A DNA stretch of 64,000 nucleotides from the NCBI GenBank assembly GCA_001695595.3, contig MBPM02000036.1:310001-374000 (forward strand), given 5' to 3'. The notes under the pieces are model-generated. The model made no database searches, was not told the origin of the DNA, and worked only from the letters and a program-made list of their open reading frames with translations. Positions 23,711-36,719 of the stretch are shown piece after piece. Both the position numbers and the translations under genes were made by a program. Position 1 is the first letter of the stretch, and the number at the start of each line of letters is the position of its first letter. This stretch comes from Plasmopara viticola. Lineage: Eukaryota > Oomycota > Peronosporomycetes > Peronosporales > Peronosporaceae.

Positions 23711-24773
23711 AGTTCATATTTCAAAGAAGTATCTTTCAGTTTGAAAAGCCTTTAAACTTGTTCCATTAGACAATCGGAACGAAGCTAAAATTCTTCGGCT
23801 GCTTTCTCTTTGTACATCGGTCAACCTGTTATGGCTACAAATTTGCTTTCCGGTCCGCAAAATTTATTGACGGGCCAAAGTGTGCCACTACTCGAAATGT
23901 CATTGCCTAATCTCATAAATTTGTGAGTACAACCAGCAGTCTATCACTGCTAGATTTTCGAGAGCTGTCATACGCTGAGGATTTAAGTCTCAATGGTATG
24001 TAGCAATCACACACACAATAAAGAGCTAGCTTTCTTCGGTAGGGCGTTGCACGCTGAGGATTACCATCGTTTGCCTGACTTTGAGGACGAAGCTTTTGCC
24101 ATGCGACCCTTCAATGCACTCAAACAAAGCGAATTTTTACTTCATTGACCTCCTTTGGAACAGGCATGGCTCATGTGTTCTTGCTTACAGCAGCGAAATG
24201 AGCGTTTTTCGCTTTGCACGTCAACCGCAAAGCCATTTGGACGGGATAAATGTCAACGGCCAAACGGACACCATCATGCGGAGCGAGAAGCTGACAGTTT
24301 AAAGCAATCCGGACAAGCGATTATGTCTGTCGATGCGGTTTTCGCAAGAAGAGATATAATCATTATCACCGACTTAAACTTTCTTATTACGCCACAGTCA
24401 CCTTGACTGGTTAGAAAAGTGCCTCTTGTTACTGCCATCGCACAAAAATAACAGAGCTGTACCAACGGCTCTCATGAGATCTGTGAAGCGAGATAGCTAC
24501 GCCAATTGACGTGAGTAGTTGGGCGCCTGTAAAAGTGTATTTGCTTTACTACGAGCTCCACACAAAATGCAACGAGGCATTCAGCAAAGAAGCACTGGAA
24601 GAGGGTATTCTCACCTCGGTCTGACATCTTATCCACGAGAAACAACAATTCTCGCGCCAACGAGTATACGCATTTGACATAGCTCTCAGAGTTGGTTTGA
24701 TGATCAGCTTTATCAAACCAACCATAAGTAATCTGGTCAAGTAAAATTTTTGGCCAGAACTTTTAAGTCGAAT

Positions 24774-24960
24774 CTACAGGCGCGCGTGATAGTGTAAGAT
24801 GCTCGAATTACGCCAAAAAGTCGCGCCAAATTTTATTGAGCTCCAGGCTCGTGTGGCTTCATGTGCGCAGCGTTTAAGATGCATAAATCTCAGCCAATTG
24901 GCCGTGATATACCTTTCTAGCCGCTGTATGATCAACAGCACTCGCTTAATCAGCAAAATT
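24774..24960 (-). pseudogene. Retroelement gag-like remnant, V1b
   Basis: The DNA aligns with the AVQVKLAE segment of the other V copies, but the frame has shifted. A 60-codon open frame here (24,774-24,956) is not the ancestral one. It lies about 1.2 kb before the protease remnant in the minus direction, as in the other copies. Confidence 0.35.
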
Positions 24961-25019
24961 GAGCAGGAATATCGATTTGAAGATGTGAAAGGATTACGTG
25001 AGGACTTCTACGAGAATTA

Positions 25020-25440
25020 AATATTGAAGGTCGGATTTTTTAAGCCACCCTACACCAAAATTCAGGGCTTGCTAAAATTGTCTGAGAAAGACCAATCATT
25101 ATGCAAGATTTATTGCTCTTTACAGTTTTCGTCAACCCTCCCAAACCCTACCTTTCATAGCACCCCTCAATCACCAGATACAAAATCACCCCCCGCTTAT
25201 TGTTTAGCCTAAACGCTGATTAGCTGCTGCAACCAGAAATATTTGTATGATTATAAACTCAACCTTTCAATACCCATATACATTGCGCCTTTAAATCTCA
25301 ATCGTTCATTCTCAAATACCGCCAAAAACGCAAACTAAACAGCGGCGGCTAACCAACATCTTCATCGTCTCTCCCTCAGTAAAGGAGATCTGCAGCTCAT
25401 TTTCCGCCAACAATGTCTAGTTTATAGATTCCACCTCCAC
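25020..25440. other. C-rich segment before the Mutator fragment, no gene seen
   Basis: Between module V and the Mutator fragment the plus strand is rich in C and A (CCCTCCCAAACCCTACC and similar, 25,130-25,220) and later CCGCCAAAAACGC. This differs from the neighbours. It may be the decayed 5' part of the Mutator element or a leader sequence. No TIR pair or coding frame was found. Confidence 0.35.
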
Positions 25441-25760
25441 GAGAGATGGCTTGCCACTACTGCATATTGTGGGGGTCTCAGCCACGTTTAAATTATTCAC
25501 ATCCGCATACTGCTGTATGGCAGCAGAAAAGGAAGAGCTTTATCTCGGAGCAGCTCGCTTGATCGCGCGCGTGTTATGGCAATTTTCTGTTATACCATCA
25601 ACTTTTGTGACCTGCCACATACTGGCGCTCGAAGAATTAGACGCCGTGTTTCCTGATGCCAACTGCCTCCTTTGCTAATGGATATTTCAGAAAATATTCT
25701 CGCGAACCAAATGAGAACTTTCATTTCACTTACAGCCTTCAAGAATTGGCTCGGCGGTGG
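25395..25760 (+). pseudogene. Mutator-like (MULE) transposase fragment
   Basis: A 75-codon frame (25,451-25,678) reads LLHIVGVSATFK, MAAEKEELYLGA, FVTCHILALEELDAVFP and DANCLLC. This follows the core of oomycete MULE transposases, where a catalytic aspartate sits in TDRELAL and the frame continues into W-H-x-x-K-N. Here that aspartate is cysteine (TCHILAL). A stop falls after LLC, followed by IFQKIF in place of the WHI.KN motif. A frameshift before 25,451 separates it from VYRFH, the equivalent of the YKTNRF motif. Only the core survives and it cannot be active. Confidence 0.75.
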
Positions 25761-26339
25761 GACTCTCTCGTTAGCACTTTAATCCATGGCTAACAAAACA
25801 TTTTTTTTGATTTCGTCCTCCATTCTAATCATCACATACTAAATATTTGAAGTGCTGTTTGTTTTAAGTTATTTATGCCCTTCATGCAACTCCAGAAAGA
25901 TGTACTGTCGATTCACCCTACAGTCCCTATTAAGTGAAGACTGTGTCGCTTCATGCAGCAGCTTACGAGATTACCAGTGAGAAAGATCGTTCAACACCAA
26001 GGCAAGCAAGTTGACGAAACAAAATAGACTTTTTTAGCCCTTACGATAGAAGATGTATTTGCTGTTTGGTAGCCGGATTTTCAGCATTTGAAAAGTTTGG
26101 CTTGTACATCAAGAACTAGAAATTTTGTCGACCATCGTATTCATGCTGCAAAGTTCGCCTGAAAACAGTTATCTGCTTGGATGTCTACAAAATAATTTGA
26201 TTTATATATCGTTGTGGTGCCTGCATGGATGGCTTTTAGGAAATGATAGCACATTGTGGGAGGCACTTTTCCCGCGCTAAATACTGTTTTATGTTTTCCA
26301 TAGATGAATGGAAAGTGGCGACAGATCCGTGCTTGCAAT

Positions 26340-27014
26340 TATTGAAACGATGCAACGGCACAAGCGTCCATCAGAAAAAAGAGCTGTTTATCAACATGTC
26401 CAGGTGAACTTCGAATAGTACACAAGATTTAATATATATATATCCAATCTGAAGAAGCACCTGATGAAATTCGCTGTAGTCATCACGGTGAACGGTGCGC
26501 CAAGTGATTTGCTAAGGAAGTGGATAGTGATGACAGAAGAGTTTCCCAGCGCCCCGGCGACGTTAAATATCAAATCACAAAATTGCATTAATCATTGCGA
26601 ATCCCTATGAGGTCTTTCGAAACAGGGACAAATCGAAGAAAGAACAGATAAGTGCTCAAAAGAGCACTTTAAACGTAACAGCAGTAATTACTTCTTGGTG
26701 ATTTGTGGACCACATAGCTATTCATTCACAAAACAGCCTAGACTTGTCAGGCAAGAGTACAACTATTAATGCTGGTGTAAGGTTTATGACATCAAAGGTT
26801 GCCTTTTAAAGACTATATGGGCTCTAAAAGTCGAAATTTCTTTGTCAAAACGGCGAAGGACACTGTTTGGTCGACGTTTTTTTGGGTGAAGATTGTAAAA
26901 ATGGCAAGGCCTAGCCAACGTTTTTCACACGTGCTTTCCTGGCTATACATGCCTCGCGAACCCACTGTCAAAGGTAGAAAAACACATTGGATATCGGAAA
27001 AAGTCTGCAAATAA
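26340..27014 (+). pseudogene. Remnant of the unidentified U gene in U5
   Basis: The plus strand reads YQHVQVNFE, a stop, then APSDLLRKWI (to about 26,620), and after a gap a 71-codon frame (26,799-27,014) with SRNFFVKTAKDTVW and MARPSQRFSHVLSWL. It aligns with 2,047-2,645 and 14,813-15,199. The 65-codon minus frames in the same place are shadows. Confidence 0.4.
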
Positions 27015-28059
27015 TTTGCCTGTCAGCACAAATTTTTAGCGGCCGGTTCCTTCGGCCTTTTTCAAGAAAAATAAAGTCAACTAAGCGATGCTAATTAATG
27101 TGCTTTACGTTGCCTCGGTGAGAACGGCCGAGAGTGAGTCACACCAAATACTTGCCATGAAGTATGAACTGGTAAAATGTCAAGTGTTTTTCTATATTCC
27201 AATTATATATTCCAAGCCTTTGTAGTCGGTTAAGACCACGCATCTTTGCAGATAAAGATAAATATATTTCATTAGCTCCATAGATTGACAAGGTGGTCGT
27301 AACTGTTTGCGGAAGCTAGCTTTCGCGCTCAATAAAAACCGAGCAAGCTTAATGTGCGTACTAACACGTTTTCGAGCAGGCCAGACTATAAATTGACCTA
27401 TAATAGAAAGGCCGAAAGCTCTGTTGACAAATTAATCGACCAAACAAATGAAAAAATGCTAATCCTTAGTTTGATTCCTCGTCGCATGCAGCGATATCAA
27501 AGGACGTCTCGAGAATATTTGCAACCGCTTTATTTAAGCAAATAGACGGTCGAATAAGTGACTAGCCATTCGTTATCTAATTTTTCTCTGAATAAGTCCA
27601 GTCACTTAAGCTCATCATCTCTATCTGTTTAAAATACACGAGCTCGACTTTCAATCTGTTAGAAAATCAAATTTTAGACCATATGTACCCTAGCGCCACC
27701 TCTTCTCTTTTTTTTTTTAAAAAAAGTGATGAACAGAGTCTATCGCAAAAAGCCATTCGAGAACAACCCATATTTAGCGCGCGATGAAAAATTACTGCAA
27801 ACGTTCGCAGCTCAATTGTACCGGCTGAACGCTAAAATTTTCCGCTGCAACGAATCGAAAAAGAAATATGGACAAAGCATTATTTGGATTAATTATCAGT
27901 CAGAAAGCGTGTGAAGGAGCAAACAATTCTGGGATGAACATAATTTACGCTATGCAGATTCAGTAGTGAGGATGTACATGCTGTCGAGTCTGACATCAGG
28001 TAGCATAGTCTTCCTGTAGTAAGCGAAGGTGCTAACGCATTTTCTTAGAACAAGAGGCT

Positions 28060-28560
28060 GGGAAGAGACGTGGTAGAATATCCTACAAAAAGGACAGAAG
28101 GTAGCAACAAAGTGCTACAATTTAATGCTAATGGGATGTGGGATGCTCCAAGAGTAGCAGATATAAAATGGTCAATGCCGCTTTTGAGCCAAGAGTGGGC
28201 GTGTCAAGTGGGGCTAGGACTGGTATGAACTAGAGGAAAGCTAGACAAAAGATTGCATTGACAGCGAAGGACGTCGCAACTTAGTGAGCGTGCTATACTT
28301 ATTTGAAGATGTTTTAGATTACCTCAGCAAGCGTATGGCAAGTAACGATTGATTAATCAGAAAGGCGCTTGTTGCTGGTGACGACATCACTCGGCAAGCA
28401 ATTTCGAGTGTGTTTAGTATTTTGGCTTTGTTCGAACTTCTTATAACATAGCGCTACATCGCATGGAATAAGGGGTATGACTAATCGTTTTGTGGAACAT
28501 AAGAAACTATAGACGGGGTAGTTAGTAGACAAGCAGCGCTCTACTTGGAAGCGTAAGGCA
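28060..28560. mobile_element. About 0.5-kb insertion private to U5
   Basis: U1 runs directly from the sequence matching GCATTTTC (28,043) to that matching GATGTTATCA (28,611), with only about 60 bases between. In U5 roughly 500 extra bases intervene, including two similar motifs (TCCTACAAAAAGGAC at about 28,080; compare TCCTACACCTAAAAGGAC at about 28,998). No terminal repeats or target duplication could be fixed. It may be a solo LTR or a short element. Confidence 0.4.
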
Positions 28561-28789
28561 ATGTGCTCATAATCTATGTGCTTGGTATAAACAAAGAATG
28601 ATTTGCTAGGGATGTTATCATGTCGGTATTGACAATAATAAGAAATCATTCGATAAACATTGGATTTAGAAATCTGGTGCAAATTCGGAATAAATTTGCG
28701 CGTCTGTCATTGCCAAAATCTTCAAACGACAAAGAATAGGAGAATTAAGATCTCTGGTGAATTGAGGGCAAGTAGTCTGACGTGTGCGC

Positions 28790-28975
28790 AACCATTTTTT
28801 CATTAAAAAATAATTAATTTTATTAGTCAATAAAGTTTTAAAAATCGGAGTTTTTTGTACTTCAATTTATTCATAAAATGAATTTTTATTAAATTGAATA
28901 AAATAGTAAATTGTTATAATGATAATAAGTTATTCAAAAACCGACAGTTGTAAAATAATATGGAGAAGAACTTGC
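28790..28975. other. Very AT-rich insertion
   Basis: About 180 bases are nearly all A and T (ATTAAATTGAATAAAATAG and similar), far above the surroundings, and are absent from the matching place in the other U copies. Short inverted A/T runs could fold. No terminal structure is clear. Confidence 0.5.
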
Positions 28976-29289
28976 TAAAGGATACTGCACGAGAAGTCCT
29001 ACACCTAAAAGGACAAGGGCACTCTTGAAAACAAATACACGAGCTTTCCCTGCTTTGCATCTGGCACAATTATACACATGACAGGCACAGGTATTTATGA
29101 TACATTTGTCGCGCTACTCATTAGTACGGAAGTTTGATTTGGCACTTCCATCATCTCAACGCTCTCTGAGCGTACTCAGCTCTGGCAGACTCAGCGACCT
29201 TCCCAATTGATTAGAAAGCTGCATAAATTTAAACAACATACACAGAATGTCGTCTTCTACGTCTTTTTTTCCTTCGTCTGTTTGTCTTC

Positions 29290-29720
29290 TATCACTTTAA
29301 TTCTGAGTGAGCTATGTCTTCAGCTTGGCGTAGCAGTCTTTTTCGACTACAGTGAGCCCATTAAAATCAAAAGCTAAATACAACTTTGAGTTCTCTACAG
29401 TCATGTCACATTATCCTGCCACGCGAGTCGTCTACTGACTCCTCCTGGACTAGCATCTTTTTAGCCTAAAACCTGCTTAATTTTACATTCATGTTTCACT
29501 TGGCTAATTACAAAGAATGGATCTGACTAGCAATGCACCCGAATTGCAATATCTGGCCTTCCAGAATTAATAAAAATGTCAATGTGCAAGTTTTTCATTT
29601 TCTGATAATGGCGTGCCTTATATAATCTGTAGAGAAAGCACACACACTGAGTGTCGGTCCGGATAATTAAACCTACAGACGCATCGGATCTGGTCCAAGC
29701 CGAATCGTTCTATGAGATCC
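29290..29720 (-). pseudogene. Copia-type gag remnant in U5
   Basis: Minus-strand sequence reads KMKNLHIDIFINSGRPD, with later parts out of frame. It is collinear with the gag remnants of the other U copies and is the most decayed of the five. Confidence 0.35.
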
Positions 29721-32700
29721 TGGATGTGATAGAAATGTAGATATGATGATAGCATACTCACGTCGCAAGAGATACGACTAATCTCAAGACTTCGAACTTC
29801 ATATCAGATCTGAGGTGTTCTTCGAAGTGTGCCCCCCACACTCGTACATGTTGATGAGGCGAGCACGAATATCTATACGGCGAAGATAGAACATTAGCCA
29901 CCAGGGTAATGAAAATGAGACTGAGATGCTGATTGACCACAGCGCTGTGCTCTCTGGACGGCCAGCCGATCATGGTGCTCAGTACAATGGAAGCAAATTT
30001 CTGGCACATCATGGAAACCTCACACTGCGGCGTGTAGCGGTCAATCCGACTGTAACCTTTATGCTTAAACGGCCGACTAAGTTATCTCCTCCTCTGGGAC
30101 ATGAAGGGTCCGGTAAATTTTATACAATTTCGAGGCCTGACCACCACGGCCAACCTCGAGAGGAATTCTGAATTTGTAGATTCGGTCTCTCGGGAGCTAC
30201 TGCTTATTATCAAGAAAACACAAGACCGGTCTTCTTTGACTCTGCTCGATTGAAAATGCCAGCGGTAACTTCACACTATGTGTACCTTAAAGCAAAGGCA
30301 ATTATACAAACTTCAAGAATGTTTGCGAAGTGGTGCAGTTATACTGCTATGCCGAACTTGGAAGATACACTGAAACGCCATCCTCGGGACTGATATATGG
30401 CCGATAAAAATCTGGAATGAGGAGTAACGGGTGCTAAGTATCTAAATCACAGTGCTTTTATCGCGCGCTATATGGCGAACTGAGTCTTGAAAAGTCTTTT
30501 CCGGTCCTGTCGAAAACAATGCTGGGAAACAAAAATTCAAAAATCTTTGGATGAATCAGATAAAATGAGAAAAATGCACCTTCGTTCTTACACAATTCGG
30601 TAAGAAATGAGTTGGCGTTGCCGTCGATCATCCCACGACGATGCAAACACACCCGCCTTGTAGATATTTAAAGAAGCTATGCTCAATCTAAGTATTTCTA
30701 GGCTACATACTCTAGCAGATGATCTGTCTTCAGACGTCCATTACTTCGGTCACATCGTTTTGATCGGTGAAAGTTCCTTCAATAGTGGATCTCATCAAAC
30801 ATCTTTATGAAGACCACGCCTTCCTCAAGAATATGTGAGCGCTGGTAGTGCTCAGCTGCATGCATTTTTTAAAGTGTGCGAAATAGGCGTATTTAGGTGC
30901 GTTAAATTGTTGCCACTGTATAATTTTTATAGGCCGAGAAAGGCGAATCTCGTCTTTCCCACTTTATTCCGAACAGTAAATAGGTGCGATTGTCCAAAGC
31001 AAACATGAAGACTGACAAGTGACAGTACTTGTAGAGCTACGAGCGATGACAAAAGAACGAACGAATTGGAGGAAAGGCACACAGACTGAAGTATAGGTGA
31101 AACGAACCAAATAAGAGGTACATATACCAACCATAATTGGGATAACTGCAATCTAGTCCGGCTTTCAAGACCAAGCTTTGTGAACAGTCGCTCACCGAAA
31201 GATCCTAGATCTTTCCACACGCCCTCTCTGTGCAAGGCGCTGTGCAGTTCCGAAAACATGATATCTGGTCATATATAGAAGATTACTTGTATGTTATAAT
31301 TTGGAGTAAAGTATTAAATTTTGGCGAGGCTGCCGTGACCTACTTTTCAAATCGCCGTAAACAATCATTTGTAATCATGATTCCGTGTTCTTGTACTTAC
31401 TCTTCAGCCAACCAGGGTACTGATGGCGATAACAGTCAAAAGAAATTGCTAAATAGCTTTTACGTCTGACGCTGCAATAGGACTGTAGGCCGATCTATTT
31501 TATTTAACATTTGTGTCAACAAGCTAACACTGGCTGACAGTTTATTGTGTGGTTCATTAATAAAACGAAATGTAAGCCTCGCGAATATCTCAAGTAAGTC
31601 TACTTAGAGCCGCACCAGCGCAAAAATCGTAGAGGATCTAGAATCCCGAGGTATCTTTCCCGCAGCGTCGATACAAAAGCACACAAACTCATCGTCAACG
31701 TTTGCGAGCTATTAGATCAACGTAATAACTTTTTCCAAAGTAGAACTTAAGAATGCTGCGACAAAATCAATGCACAAAGTAAAGACCGAGGAGAAAGCAT
31801 TGTTCACCCCTCTCCTCCACAAAACCAGAAAGCACTCAATCTCATCCACACTAAGTCTTCCCAGCTATCTAATGAGATTTCTTAGCCTCTTGTATGCTCA
31901 GTCCCTTCTACATCGTTGTATCACGTTTGTCTGCAGCACTTTCAAATAATCATGTCGCATTTGGTTGCCACAGCTCCGCGAGCAATAGAAATTTTACAAT
32001 TTCGTATCAGGATCGCTAGCATCTTATTGAGGGTAAAATTATTCAGTGGACCCGCCTTCAAGGACAGAGCCAATCGTGTTTACCGCTGTAATGAGTAACA
32101 ATCACCCTGTCGGAGCTCTAATTCCTCTACCTTTGGCATGTGTGAAAGTTCATGCATCAACTATATGAGCGCTCTCAAATGGTAAGCTGGTAAACAAGAA
32201 CAAGATGCCCATGAGACTTAGGTGATCAACAAGCTATTTTAATGTGCTGTCTTTAGAGGTATCGTGGTTCTAAGTACGTGAAGTTATAGGGCGTCTACAA
32301 AACTTTTAAAGCAATTTCTTCACGCTTAGAATGGCATACAGCAACTGTTTGTGCTGATGTTTTCCGACAAATTTTGCAAATGTCAAGGGGTCTGTGTCTC
32401 AAAAAGCTGTAGCCTCGAGCCGACCGAGCCGATGGGAAATAACTTTCTGACGCATTTAAGACACATTCCGCTGGCACGCACGGCGAGTAGATTCGGCTGT
32501 AATGCTCATACAAAAGAGGATGCTTCCTATTCACGAGCCTTGAGAGTCCGTGGCCACTTTTAAAAACTTCTGGCCTGAACAACAGAACCCTACTTTAGAG
32601 CAATTTTAAGCGCGTAGTTTGAACCGAGAAGACGCTGCCGACTCTCGTGGAGATATGTAACTTTGAGGATAGAAAAGTATTTCGGCGCTATCCGGCCAAC

Positions 32701-33659
32701 AAGGTCAGATTTAGCTCCGCACGGAGCACGTAATGAAGTAAATGCAGTTTTTCTAGCGCTGTAAGCCACTAGTGAGCTGGCAATTTAACTGTCCATGTCC
32801 AACTGACTTATTGCATACTCAACTCAAGTATATAGAAAAACTCTTTTGTGATGAGGTTTTGGCTGAAAACCTCTAGAATTTGTTTGAAGCCTTCTTCACT
32901 CGGACGGCTCTTACGCAAGATCTCCATTTTGACTTGCCGCTTAAGGCTCAGACGCAGATTTTGACTCAGACACAGATTATAAAGATAAGTACAGAGGTTT
33001 TCTCAAGGCTTTGGGAACAAAAGCAGCTAGTTTGTTGCCGGTTCTGTCCTTATTAAATGACCCTACCGTCTAGAAGACATCTTCACTAGCTGTATTGTCA
33101 TCGTTGTGATCAGATTGATTAGAGTAGTAGACAAAACTCAGCACTGTCGTATTGGATGTGATCCGAGTCTGCTTGGAGTGAGAAAAATAAGTAGTCACAT
33201 CGAGTCGAGCATTAAAGCAAAAAAGCTTGGTTTCCGTCCAAATAAAGCCACAGAAGCATAAGGGTTTAAAACCGCAGCGATTCACGATACACAATCGGCA
33301 CGTGATCAGTATGCATGATAAGAAGAACTCTCTTTTGACCAAATGACCATCCAATTTATTTGAGCATCCAATCTGCATCACAGCTTTTATTGCTCACATT
33401 AATGCTACCCGCAGCTCGTGGTACTATGTAATCCACATTGAGATCACTATCGTCGGCAAAAGAAGTAGCTAGTTTGACCGGCGAAATTTCATTGCCCGCT
33501 ATAGAGAATTTTAAGAGCGTCGTCATGGCTATCTTCGGCGAGATATGAGAACTTCTGATATCTTCAATGTCTATCTAAGGCGTATATTTTCATTCGAAAA
33601 TGCCACATGCACAACAAGGGTGGATTCATGATTATCAAGGCCTTATTCTTTGGGATTAA

Positions 33660-33780
33660 GCGATTAGTATACATAGCCCAAGTCCGCTAATTTGATCGGG
33701 GATTAGGATAGTTTTGCCCGGGAATTCCTTGGATCAAGTCGAAGTTAAAGATATGAAATGACTCCGTGCCGTCATCATTT
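33660..33780 (-). pseudogene. Gypsy-like aspartic protease remnant, V2
   Basis: On minus the sequence reads NFDLIQGIPGQNYPNP, which retains the LI.G.P and NP parts of the gypsy protease C-terminal signature. It is collinear with the three other V copies. Confidence 0.5.
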
Positions 33781-34774
33781 TTAAATCTCTATCCAAGTCC
33801 TTTAGCTTCTTAAAGGTCAAAAACCATTTTACCATTCCGAAACGAAGTTTACTTGTATACGTAAGTTTTTCTTAGTGCATCAATCAACCTATTTTGGTCG
33901 GCCAAAATAAAATGCCGACCCGCAAAAGTACTTCACGCGCCAAAGCGTTTTACTGCACATAATAATTTATCATAATAATGTAGCTTTGTATGTACGAACA
34001 ACAGGATATCGATCTAGTTTCTTCTTCAAAAGCTGTTATGCGTTAAAGATTAATATCTAATGTTGTGTATTAACTACACACACATGTACACACCATTAAG
34101 ACTTGATTTTTCACCAGTGGGGTGCTCTAAACAAATGGTAGCCAGCATTTGCTGACTCAGAGGACAAAGTTTCTATCAGCGATTCTTTGACGCACTCGAG
34201 CAAAACAAAAGTTCACTTCACCAATCTCCTCTGGGATAGACATCGATTGCTTACAACAACCAGATTAACAAAATATAAATTGCTTACCAGCCCCCAAGCC
34301 ATTGGATATTCTTCTCAGTCAGCGGGCACACGGTTCTGTCTGTCGCTGTGCTCTTCTACAGAACAATATTAACTATTTGTATCAGTTGGGTATTACTTTT
34401 AGACCACATGCTTTTCTACTTGTTTTGAATAGGTAAATCGTATCTGATTTCATACAAACTTCCCAGAGCCGTTGAACAATTTCCACGAAGTCTGTAAAGC
34501 AAGGTAATCAAGCTGATGTTGAAGTATATGAAGGCGCTCGTAAATGTGGTTTTGGCTTACTACGCGTTCCACCTATAAGTGCAGCCATGCCAAATGCCTT
34601 GTCAACGAGACGTGACAACTTCCGCGCAAACGAGCGCGTGCACTTGAAAGATCCTTCGGGGTCGGTCTCGATGGTCAAGCCGAAGCCTTAATTATGGCAT
34701 CCACTGATCCAATTTTCACCCATGTAGATAGATTTGGACATGTAACCCGCGAATTTAACATTCGGAACGATCAG

Positions 34775-34880
34775 TGCGCGTAATACTGTGGGATGTACAA
34801 ACAGCGTCAAGAAGTTGTTCCCATTTGTAGTTAACTCCTGGCTCGGCCAACTTCACGTGTACGACCTTTAAGTGGCAAGG
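34775..34880 (-). pseudogene. Retroelement gag-like remnant, V2
   Basis: On minus the sequence reads VVHVKLAEPGVNYKWEQLL, the best-kept copy of the VKL then NY.W pattern. It lies 1.1 kb before the protease remnant in reading direction. Confidence 0.45.
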
Positions 34881-36059
34881 TTCCTTAGCCAATTGGTCAG
34901 TAAGGTGGTGGTCGTAAGCCTTTACAGCCGCCGTATGGTCACCCGCACTCGCTTAATTAGCAAATCTAGCAGAAAATCACCAATTTGTAGAAATTATGGC
35001 AGAATCTTGGGACTTGTCTGAGTCACAAAGTGTTGAAGGTCGTTTTTCGTTAGCCACTTCATTAAAAACTCTAGGGCTTGCTAAAATCGTTTTAGGACGA
35101 TTTAATGTTAGACGCACTAGAAAAGCGAATGCTTCGTTTAAATGATTTTTTTTGTTTGTTAGCAGTAATTTCTTTTAATAGTAGTTTTCTGTAACTTCAA
35201 CTAATATATTCTCCAATATTATGATCTCTTTTCGTGTTTGTCGATCAATAAGAAATTTTCCAGGCAAATGTAATCGCACTCTTGCCCTGCTTGCTCGAAT
35301 AAGTCTACTTATTGCGAAGTCTATTATCGTAAGGAAAAGATGAGCCAGTTTGCGCTAAATTTTAACTTTATTGATCATAAACAGTAATCTGAATCACTCG
35401 AAATGATCTTGTGAAACCTTCGGTACCACAGCCCATTTACAATAAGATGCGAACTTTGACGATATAAGCATCAAAAGCTCAGGTACTAAACCATGTTGGT
35501 CCACGAATGGGGCACCTCATTAATGTCGGTTTACGAGCGCAAGAGTGAGTTTATGACCACCCATTCATATCGATCCGCTTTTGTGGATCCCGGATAATTA
35601 GAGTATCGTTGCACGAGACAAAGCAATAAAGTGCGGCGCCTATCCAGACACATGTGTCAGGAAGACCGCGGATCAGGCGCTTTCTTTGTAGTCTGTCTAC
35701 CAGTGCAGGAGTGGCTTTTTCTGAGTGACCCTGTTAAGAGGTCTTAGCAATCAAGATTGAATCGAAAATGAAAGCGGTAGATTTCGAACCCTCTTCGGCA
35801 CTTATTGTTTGGTAGAATATGGTGTTAAAATGCCCTTTTGAAAAATGCTGGCTATTTGCTCCCTTATGGCACTCTTTAGTAATGTCCAATGAGCTGTTAT
35901 ACTCCGGAGGTACATGAACTCCAGCATGCTTTAATTGCCGTCAGTACCGGTAAATCAAGCCGAATTCGAAGCTTATGAAGATCCAGCGATCTTCCAGTGT
36001 CAACAAACTACATAGAGGAGCGGAGATGTGAGCTGAAGGGTCAACATCCTCACATATCA

Positions 36060-36170
36060 TGTGCAAGCTAAAAGAGAACTTTCTTCCATAATATATGAAG
36101 CATGATGTATTGACCAGAAAATGTATTAGATTAGGTCTAAATTAATTAAAACGGCGCCTCTCACACATTT
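36060..36170. other. Junction between V2 and U3
   Basis: About 110 bases join V2 to the inner end of the right palindrome arm. The similarity to U2 (at 13,340) starts at TTTTAAGGGATGTTATCACG (about 36,166). The junction itself has no match that I could see elsewhere in the window. Confidence 0.5.
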
Positions 36171-36719
36171 TAAGGGATGTTATCACGTCGGCATTGGCAA
36201 AAACAAGAAAGCGGTCGACAAAAACTTGCGGTTAAGATCGCTGGAGCATATCCAAACATATTTTTCGCTTTAAGTATTAACACAAATGTCAAGATGACAA
36301 ACCACATGGAATAATAAAGCTCTCAGGCAAAGTAACAGCAAACACACTGGTGCGTGCGCAATAAAAACACAACAAAATACAGACACGGGGAAGAACGCGC
36401 TGAATGAAGCAGCGTGAAAAGCCATTTGCTTTCACCTTGGAGAACAAGATTACTATTAAAAATAGATACACGAGCTTCCTCTGCTTTGTATCTGGCGCTG
36501 TTACTTATGATACATTCGTCGCGTTTCTTGTTGTTGCACAAATTCTGGGTATGGTGCTTGCATCATCGTCATGCTCTATAACGCATTCCATAGCGAGTAT
36601 TCGATTTGCCTAAGCTGCGGTAGACTCTGTGACCTTTTTACCTTCAAGTTCCGCAAGCTTAGGCAACATACTCAGATTCCTGTCTTGTGCGTCTTATTCT
36701 TCTTCCTATAGCATGACTT

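Larger units (their letters stand above)
22700..25020. repeat. Giant repeat module V, copy 1b
   Basis: A partial second V copy directly follows the first. 23,380-24,960 matches 33,400-34,980, 19,190-20,560 and 49,950-51,180 in the same direction. It holds the protease remnant (23,600-23,710) and the gag-like segment (24,790-24,880). Otherwise no gene is visible. Confidence 0.6.
25790..31260. repeat. Giant repeat module U, copy 5 (U5), same direction as U1
   Basis: Direct matches to U1 include 25,860-25,980 with 945-1,080, 26,340-26,620 with 2,050-2,330, 26,810-26,950 with 2,400-2,540, 28,600 with 3,815, 29,660-30,260 with 4,740-5,260, and 30,600-30,660 with 5,650-5,690. It is more diverged than U1 is from U4. 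It carries two private insertions (28,060-28,560 and 28,790-28,970). The tail 30,700-31,260 shows nothing that I can place. Confidence 0.65.
31260..36060. repeat. Giant repeat module V, copy 2
   Basis: It begins with a V end fragment (31,340-31,660, matching 21,850-22,170 and 52,860-53,200) and then runs parallel to V1a from 31,670: 32,480-32,600 with 18,150-18,260 and 49,280-49,390, 33,640-33,790 with 49,960-50,090, 34,150-34,260 with 50,430-50,540, 35,440-36,060 with 20,580-21,000 and 51,630-52,010. Only decayed retroelement pieces are seen. The 103-110-codon minus frames at 30,927-31,259 and 33,070-33,381 match no family that I know. Confidence 0.65.

Noticed and set aside
27700..27726. 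T-run followed by A-run
   Set aside because: Simple low-complexity junction. A poly-A tail of a retroposon was considered, but no target duplication or body was found.
30927..31259. 110-codon minus-strand frame with hydrophobic runs
   Set aside because: No similarity to any family that I know, no counterpart in other copies of the module, and AT-rich composition typical of chance frames.
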